43,059 bases of DNA, taken from contig JAFZYR010000028.1 in the NCBI GenBank assembly GCA_017616165.1, forward strand, positions 1-43,059, written 5' to 3'. Made by a program: the position numbers and the translations under genes. This document shows positions 39,201 to 43,059 of the stretch, piece after piece. Each line of letters begins with the position of its first letter. Positions within the stretch are counted from its first letter, which is position 1. The notes below the pieces were generated by a model, which saw nothing but the letters and a program-made list of their open reading frames with translations, had not been told where the DNA came from and made no database searches. This DNA is from Treponema sp. Its GTDB lineage: Bacteria; Spirochaetota; Spirochaetia; Treponematales; Treponemataceae.

Positions 39201-39526
39201 ATCCACAGGTGAATACTGGTGCGTATGATATGGTTTTACCGTATAGTACGTCTACATCAAAGGTAATTATTTCAAGTGATGGTCCTGTTTTTGTTCATAC
39301 TGCTGTAACTGACAGAGGTTATGAGGTATGTAAAAACTGGGATGTTAAAGAATGGGAATTTTATAAAAAATCTATAGGCGATAAATATATTGATTTTACA
39401 ACTAACAATGCCCAGCAAAAATACGAAATTCCAATCTCTGAAATTACCAGCGGTCAGTGCTATGTTGTAATCGCTCACTTTACCAACGGTAAAACAGAAA
39501 TGAGCGATGTTTTCCAGATGCCGTAA
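36245..39526 (+). CDS. Very large lipoprotein with Ig-like domains and an AT-rich interior
   Basis: 1093 residues. The signal peptide ends in the lipobox FLTGC (Cys28). About residues 160-185 resemble an SbsA/Big_5-type Ig-like domain (NTPIVIHFNMPMDPLNVL). The rest is beta-rich with repeated segments such as VDVLDGAGNTPEEKDAYDHS, LTLIVADDMGNRAE and AETYDKAGNKGKGS, typical of bacterial Ig-like surface repeats. Composition changes sharply: by hand, 36541-36600 is about 53% G+C, 36781-36840 about 22%, 37621-37680 about 30%, and 39421-39480 about 40%. In the interior arginine is mostly AGA and ATA is common, unlike neighbours. The ribosome binding site is CAGGAGA. Its function is not known; surface display is likely. 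Confidence 0.85.
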   Translation: MNNKYLTFFRSLLFSGLIIVLLTFLTGCENFLKGNDVKSQLEELIAYENALTHQLIVRSDPAMGSFLSEGEKDCKLGFTTTLQFTMNTEDYVFHGFEAVCVNDPSQSRADCVDFTINQAESDPSKGIYKVTVKLLKAADDILIRPVCVLIPAVVYYEPESKSPNYLNTPIVIHFNMPMDPLNVLEKDNQGNYKNIFIEYLGENLLGKFEKPSFDSSNTNLFLYPKGGELKEFFKDKETAYYEIDITLKNIFVLQNVDGKDYNLSLKGNNNSDYSFIVRYRYATEDSKPVQYIFKATRHEISIDSIDELEEDDEFKYGSLNLSMSLNADEVIIAREDQLHNRAGEVIYLYGVFYDADSGIRAVRINEHHTKEPFYAEDVNINGKDDKTTYYYINDKNQAVQWVDYGDGYVTFCIKHYMKSQNGAVNITVDVLDGAGNTPEEKDAYDHSINNAFTVIKRDYKNFFKPDTFYYRLYNGGFDRNNEWSDYISNKYTENEITFDSTEYNNHLKKLYLNSLNDVWGLCSLYGWTTIPIESMTIQCRYINKYNKEITANFVPVDIESEEHYYWELDLDVEKIGGTELTLIVADDMGNRAEVKYTIPESSSISYKKDGNNVSFFSSSGYPINGLLQVRDEAYAKTIFSDNIDIAQNNNYKICPRFNLYNGCFYTEISDLEINSNSVSDSLEYSIQNCQVHISESPRDGSRVLDVTVTIDEDAWKKFDAIYADFSNYYYIPEVDGEYSRKHFVKGDNSIKVKIFDNYLYAEEYTCTVYGIKNNRVSPGKEVKFGPVTGIQYDNTPPDMDFTLPFYSKPYVEITITDEQSGPDHGIISINGYEHYFEGDSIKIYDWDINLDSDSRLHIIAETYDKAGNKGKGSAATGIQWFPVTSIEKQSTLWNLFITSKTTAGFTKQYLSNGTITSYYLNTDGTWTKCDDQKLGTKISEREIINGLYTIKASNLTLPADKFVKIIHHVPTGNYSYPTYFYTGTIDPQVNTGAYDMVLPYSTSTSKVIISSDGPVFVHTAVTDRGYEVCKNWDVKEWEFYKKSIGDKYIDFTTNNAQQKYEIPISEITSGQCYVVIAHFTNGKTEMSDVFQMP

Positions 39527-39528
39527 TT

Positions 39529-40218
39529 ATGGAACAGACAGACACACTCTTAAACGGTAATAAAATTATTCAGGACTCTGCGGCTTTTATGTTTGGCATA
39601 GATGCGGTGCAGCTTGCGGAGTTTGCCTGTCGTGGGGTGCGCGAGGGCGACACTGTAATTGACCTTGGAACCGGCAACGGCATTCTGCCTCTGCTTATGG
39701 AAAAGGCCTGCAAAGCATCACACTTTACGGGACTTGAGATTCAAAAAAAATCTGCGGACCTGGCAAAGCGCAGTGTGGAACTCAACGGGCTTGGGGACAA
39801 AATTGACATAGTGCAGGGCGACCTTAAAAATGCAGCCGAACTTTTCCCCAAACACAGTTTTAATGTAGTGGTGTCAAATCCGCCTTATGCACTTGTCAGT
39901 CAGGGAAAGCAGAATGCACGCGATGAAAAAACAATTGCGCGGCACGAGGTTTTGTGCACCATAGAAGATGTAGTGGCTGCTGCAGATTTTCTGCTTCATA
40001 CGCATGGGCGCTTTTTTATGATACACAGGCCGGAGCGACTGGCTCAGATTTTTGAAGCGCTGGGACGACACGCACTGGAACCAAAACAGCTGGAATTAAT
40101 CCAGCCGTTTCCTGATGAGGCAGCAAATCTTGTTTTGATTGAGGCACGCAAAAATGCACAGCCGGGAATAAAGCTGCTCCCGACTGTGAACGTGCGTAAT
40201 TCTAGAACAGACTCTTGA
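39529..40218 (+). CDS. tRNA1(Val) (adenine-37-N6)-methyltransferase-like protein (TrmN6/YfiC family)
   Basis: 229 residues. SAM-binding motif DLGTGNG is at 45-51, the acidic motif FTGLEIQ follows, and the N6-adenine methyltransferase catalytic motif NPPY is at 117-120. It opens with DTLLNGNKIIQDSAAFMFGIDAVQLAEF (in part), typical of YfiC/TrmN6, which methylates A37 of tRNA-Val. Length fits. It begins 2 bases after the stop of the large lipoprotein gene, with no strong ribosome binding site, and its last 17 bases overlap the convergent TIGR03545-type gene. Confidence 0.88.
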   Translation: MEQTDTLLNGNKIIQDSAAFMFGIDAVQLAEFACRGVREGDTVIDLGTGNGILPLLMEKACKASHFTGLEIQKKSADLAKRSVELNGLGDKIDIVQGDLKNAAELFPKHSFNVVVSNPPYALVSQGKQNARDEKTIARHEVLCTIEDVVAAADFLLHTHGRFFMIHRPERLAQIFEALGRHALEPKQLELIQPFPDEAANLVLIEARKNAQPGIKLLPTVNVRNSRTDS

Positions 40219-42463
40219 GCTTAGACTTGGCAGCGTCGGTTGCCTTGTCCTTGGCAGAATTAACTGCATCGGTTGCGGCAGATTTTGCCTTTCCTACAGT
40301 TGCATCTTCAAGCTCTTTGCGTTTTGCATCAACCTTTGCGTAAAGGTCATCAATATTCTTTTTGTAGCCGTTGAGCTTTTCTGTAATATCATTAAAGCTG
40401 TTGATTTCGCCAAATGCTCCGTTAGAGAACTCATTTATCTTGGCAAACATTTCCTGTTCAACCTTTTCCTTAATTACTCCAAGCTGATTTGTCATTTCGG
40501 CGGTAAACGCATTCATAAACTGACGGTCTACATCGGTCATGAGCTTAAGGTCTATACCCGAAGACTGAGTAAAGCCTGCTTCAACTCCAAGCTTCATAGA
40601 ACGGATTTTTTGAAGTGTATTTGCATAAATTGTAGAAACAAATTCCGGTTCAAAGCTTGGGGCAGAAAGTGCAAGCTCTGTAAAGAAGCTTGTTCCGCTT
40701 AAGCTAAAGCCGTCGTTTTCAAAAATCTTGAGGATAAAATCAAGCTGAGTTTTAGAAGAATCAATTCCAGGAACTCCCGGAATGTTTCCGATTTTTTCTG
40801 CAGGGTAGGCTAGAGCAAGCTTGTCGCAGTTGTAGTTAGCAAGAACTAACGGCTCTTTAGAGGACTCGCGGGTATCAACTGTAATTTTTGCCTTGTGGTC
40901 AATATTCAGGAAGGTTGCAGTAATATTTGCTACGGCAGGCTTTCCTGTAAGATCCATGTTGTTTGTCAAATCAGAAGCATCAAAGGCAAAGGCAGGACCG
41001 GAACCGGCAGCCTTTTTAATCCAGAACTTTGGTGCGGAGTCGGACTTATAGTAAACTGTGCGTCCGTCGGCTCGTGCTACAGTGTAGGTTTTCTTTTCCT
41101 TCTTTGGCTTATTCTTTTTGTTGTTCTTGGCATCCATGAGCATGTCTACAGCCTTGGTGTAATATGGATAGTATTTTCCAAGCAGCTGATAAATGATTGA
41201 ATCAAAGGTGCCCGAAATAAAGTTTTTGCCGGTATCAAGATTAATTGAAGTAAACTTGTTTACCTGCTTCTGGACAATTGCCTTGTCGTTGTTGATTGCA
41301 TTTTGAAGCTGTGTTGCAAGACCACCAACTCCGTTTACATCTGACTGAACTTCCTTAAGAACTGTGTCTGCATCATTTTTGAGGGAATCAAGATTTGTCT
41401 TAAGGTCGTTTACAGCATCAAGCGCTTCCTTGATTTTTGTAGGATTTGACTGAAGTGAATTTACATCAATGCTCATTACTGTGTCAGAAGAAGTCTTTAC
41501 TGTTTCAAGCTTAGCTTTAATTTCATCTGGCTTGGCCTTATATTTTTCGGTAAGTGCCTTGGCCTGTGCCTGAATATCCTTAGAAACCTGAGGAGTCTGC
41601 ATCTGGTCCTGGCATTCCTTTAAGATGGTTTCCGGATTGTACTGATCAAAAAGTCCCGAGATAGAATCCTTTAAGGTGCCCATTGCTGCATCCTTTTTTG
41701 ATTCCAGCGAAACCATAAAGGCAGACTTTTCATTCTGCTTGGCCTTTTTCTTTGCTTCCTTTTCCTTTTTCTTCTGGATTTTGGCAAGGCGCTTTGCAGA
41801 AATATCACCAGAATATTTGCGGTCGGTGTTTGTCTCTACGCCAAGAATGGAAAGCTCGTTGGCAACAAAGCGCGACTTGAGCAGCTGGTTCATATCAAAA
41901 TCAAAGGTAAGCGATTCTATCGAGAACAGATTTTTCATCGGTTCTTTTTTGTTGGCAACCTGCCAGCCCTTCATTCTGAATGAGGATTTTATAAAGCTTA
42001 TGTTTAAGTAATCAATGTCGCACTTGGCTTCAAAAATGCTTTCGCAGGAAGAGGTAATTACCTTGCGGGCAATGATGTTCTTTGTAAGGGTAAGTGTAAT
42101 AATCACAGCGGCAACAACAGCAACAGTTGCAATAAGCGGCAGAAGCTTGATGCGTCCCTTGTTCTGTTTGATTTCGGCTGCCATTGTTTCAAGACGGCCA
42201 AGCTCCTTTTTTTCAAAAAGCTGGTCCTTTGGAATTGCAAGGAGTTCTACGCCTTTTTTATTCTGTCCTGCCGGTTTGAAAAATGAAGAAACAAATTTCT
42301 GGTCCTCGGGAATAAACAGCTTGCCGAGAATCTGCTTATCAAACTGCTTTTGTGTAAAGGTCTTTTTAAAAAGCTTAGGCAGTTTTTTTGCAGGATATTT
42401 TTTGATTTCCTTTGGAGGCTTTGGTTCCTTCTTTGCCTTTGGAGTTTTTTCTTCTTTTTTCAT
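40202..42463 (-). CDS. TIGR03545-family inner-membrane protein
   Basis: 753 residues. A highly basic Pro/Lys-rich cytoplasmic N-terminus is followed by one membrane helix (about 106-127) and a long extracytoplasmic part. The first section after the helix (SIFEAKCDIDYLNISFIKSSFRMKGWQVAN, in part) looks AsmA/DUF748-like. A lysine-rich linker leads into long coiled coils (about 240-420), a beta region and a final coiled coil. The TIGR03545 family is known only as an uncharacterised protein of bacteria with outer membranes, usually paired with TIGR03546. Here its ATG overlaps the stop of the TIGR03546-type gene in an ATGA junction, and TAGGAGA serves as ribosome binding site. A role in lipid transport across the envelope is plausible, by analogy with AsmA-like proteins. 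Confidence 0.82.
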   Translation of the reverse strand: MKKEEKTPKAKKEPKPPKEIKKYPAKKLPKLFKKTFTQKQFDKQILGKLFIPEDQKFVSSFFKPAGQNKKGVELLAIPKDQLFEKKELGRLETMAAEIKQNKGRIKLLPLIATVAVVAAVIITLTLTKNIIARKVITSSCESIFEAKCDIDYLNISFIKSSFRMKGWQVANKKEPMKNLFSIESLTFDFDMNQLLKSRFVANELSILGVETNTDRKYSGDISAKRLAKIQKKKEKEAKKKAKQNEKSAFMVSLESKKDAAMGTLKDSISGLFDQYNPETILKECQDQMQTPQVSKDIQAQAKALTEKYKAKPDEIKAKLETVKTSSDTVMSIDVNSLQSNPTKIKEALDAVNDLKTNLDSLKNDADTVLKEVQSDVNGVGGLATQLQNAINNDKAIVQKQVNKFTSINLDTGKNFISGTFDSIIYQLLGKYYPYYTKAVDMLMDAKNNKKNKPKKEKKTYTVARADGRTVYYKSDSAPKFWIKKAAGSGPAFAFDASDLTNNMDLTGKPAVANITATFLNIDHKAKITVDTRESSKEPLVLANYNCDKLALAYPAEKIGNIPGVPGIDSSKTQLDFILKIFENDGFSLSGTSFFTELALSAPSFEPEFVSTIYANTLQKIRSMKLGVEAGFTQSSGIDLKLMTDVDRQFMNAFTAEMTNQLGVIKEKVEQEMFAKINEFSNGAFGEINSFNDITEKLNGYKKNIDDLYAKVDAKRKELEDATVGKAKSAATDAVNSAKDKATDAAKSKLKSLF

Positions 42464-42963
42464 GACATTTCTCCTATTTTAACAATGAGAGGCAGTTTTG
42501 AAAGATAAACAACAAGCTTTGTCTTGCGAACTGCCGGTGCAAGGAAGGCGCGCCAGTATTTGAGGAAGAGGCGTACCAGCCAGTAAACAGGAATGTAAAG
42601 CACTAAAGATACTAAAAGTGAGCCCATTACAATTGTGTTGTTGAATTTTGTAAAGCCCACGAACGGAATATCAAGCAGCCAGGAGAAGAAAGGTCTTAGC
42701 TTTTCAATGTTTAGGAACCACCAGCCGATTGTGTCGAAAAAGTTGTCCAAGGTAGGGGCCAGCAGCGAAAACAGGAAGGTAAACAGAATAAAAGAACCTT
42801 TATTAATCCTTACAAATAGGAAGAATATTGTAAGAATGTACCACAGGGCATTGGTTTTTGGCATAAAACCAAGAATCATTCCCAGACAAACGGCATGAGC
42901 AATTGCACCGGGATGCACATTGCTGTTCAGCGCCTTAAAAAAACGTATGAGAGCCTTGAGCAT
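42460..42963 (-). CDS. TIGR03546-family membrane protein
   Basis: About 167 residues with roughly three to four membrane spans (around 20-75 and 105-140). Family-like blocks are FFKALNSNVHPGAIAHAVCL and GMILGFMPKTNALWYILTIFF, reminiscent of DUF2062 proteins. I chose ATG 42963, which has AAGGAGA 5-6 bases upstream; the frame extends to 43056 but only through promoter-like and repeat DNA. A possible promoter TTGCGC-17-TATATA lies just upstream. It is the first gene of the two-gene unit with the TIGR03545-type protein. Confidence 0.85.
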   Translation of the reverse strand: MLKALIRFFKALNSNVHPGAIAHAVCLGMILGFMPKTNALWYILTIFFLFVRINKGSFILFTFLFSLLAPTLDNFFDTIGWWFLNIEKLRPFFSWLLDIPFVGFTKFNNTIVMGSLLVSLVLYIPVYWLVRLFLKYWRAFLAPAVRKTKLVVYLSKLPLIVKIGEMS

Positions 42964-43031
42964 AAAATCTCCTTTTTTTTCTATATATATTCTATTCCAA
43001 CACTGCGCAAAATGCAATATTATGATAACAA

Positions 43032-43059
43032 CGTCATTGCGAGCGCAGCGCTGCAATCC
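43032..43059. repeat. Family A repeat, cut by the window end
   Basis: CGTCATTGCGAGCGCAGC...GCAATCC runs to the last base of the window. It lies upstream of the TIGR03546-type gene. Confidence 0.85.

Overview
The window looks like the chromosome of a Treponema-type spirochaete, probably a gut or rumen species. The genes fit this: cheR-cheB chemotaxis genes, an lptC-lptA-lptB operon, many lipoproteins with relaxed spirochaetal lipoboxes, RsbU-type PP2C phosphatases with STAS proteins, a TIGR03546/TIGR03545 pair, and promoter boxes resembling the sigma-28 (FliA/WhiG) consensus. Species assignment is inference from gene content only. All coordinates, motifs and base counts were read by eye; no alignment or search was run.

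Layout. 1-2070 looks like the end of an integrated element: a hairpin-rich non-coding stretch, a tyrosine recombinase on the minus strand, an 11-bp-spaced iteron array and a large inverted repeat, ending at the 3' end of a tRNA-Arg gene. 2073-2364 is a minus-strand tRNA operon (Ser-UGA, Ser-GCU, Arg-GCG). 2426-10681 holds an RsmI-like methyltransferase, a secreted GH3 hexosaminidase with thioredoxin reductase and a DTW-domain protein, then the lpt operon and cheR-cheB. 10678-13185 holds a TPR protein, a polyprenyl synthase and a STAS/zinc-ribbon protein. The 361-bp gap between the last two carries at least five DnaA boxes and AT-rich hairpins, so it is a candidate replication origin or DnaA-titration site.

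13351-24044 holds a membrane/TPR gene pair, apt, asnA, an unusual radical-SAM-like protein, a DUF4349 lipoprotein, an RluA-type pseudouridine synthase and two tandem lipoproteins, one of them a predicted circularly permuted papain-fold enzyme. 24118-28155 is grpE-dnaK-dnaJ, with long inverted repeats in each gap. 28320-32582 is a partner-switching module: two membrane PP2C phosphatases and a STAS antagonist. Then come leuS, a Phd/VapC toxin-antitoxin pair, a 1093-residue lipoprotein with a strongly AT-rich interior, trmN6 and the TIGR03545/TIGR03546 pair.

Two genome-wide themes stand out. First, short dispersed palindromic repeats are abundant. Family A (GTCATTGCGAG...GCAATCCA) has about 18 copies between genes. 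Family B (CCCTGAGG...CGAAGGG) and family C (GTCATGCTGAA...TTTCAGCAT) also occur in frame inside coding sequences for GrpE, a PP2C phosphatase, a DUF4349 lipoprotein and an RluA-family enzyme. Second, two initiation styles coexist. Several genes have a sigma-70-type -10 box only 7-10 bases before the ATG, predicting leaderless or nearly leaderless mRNAs. Others have strong Shine-Dalgarno leaders, including three behind sigma-28-like boxes. A 211-bp near-perfect nested inverted repeat at the end of the RluA-type gene resembles a MITE or a structured RNA and remains unexplained.
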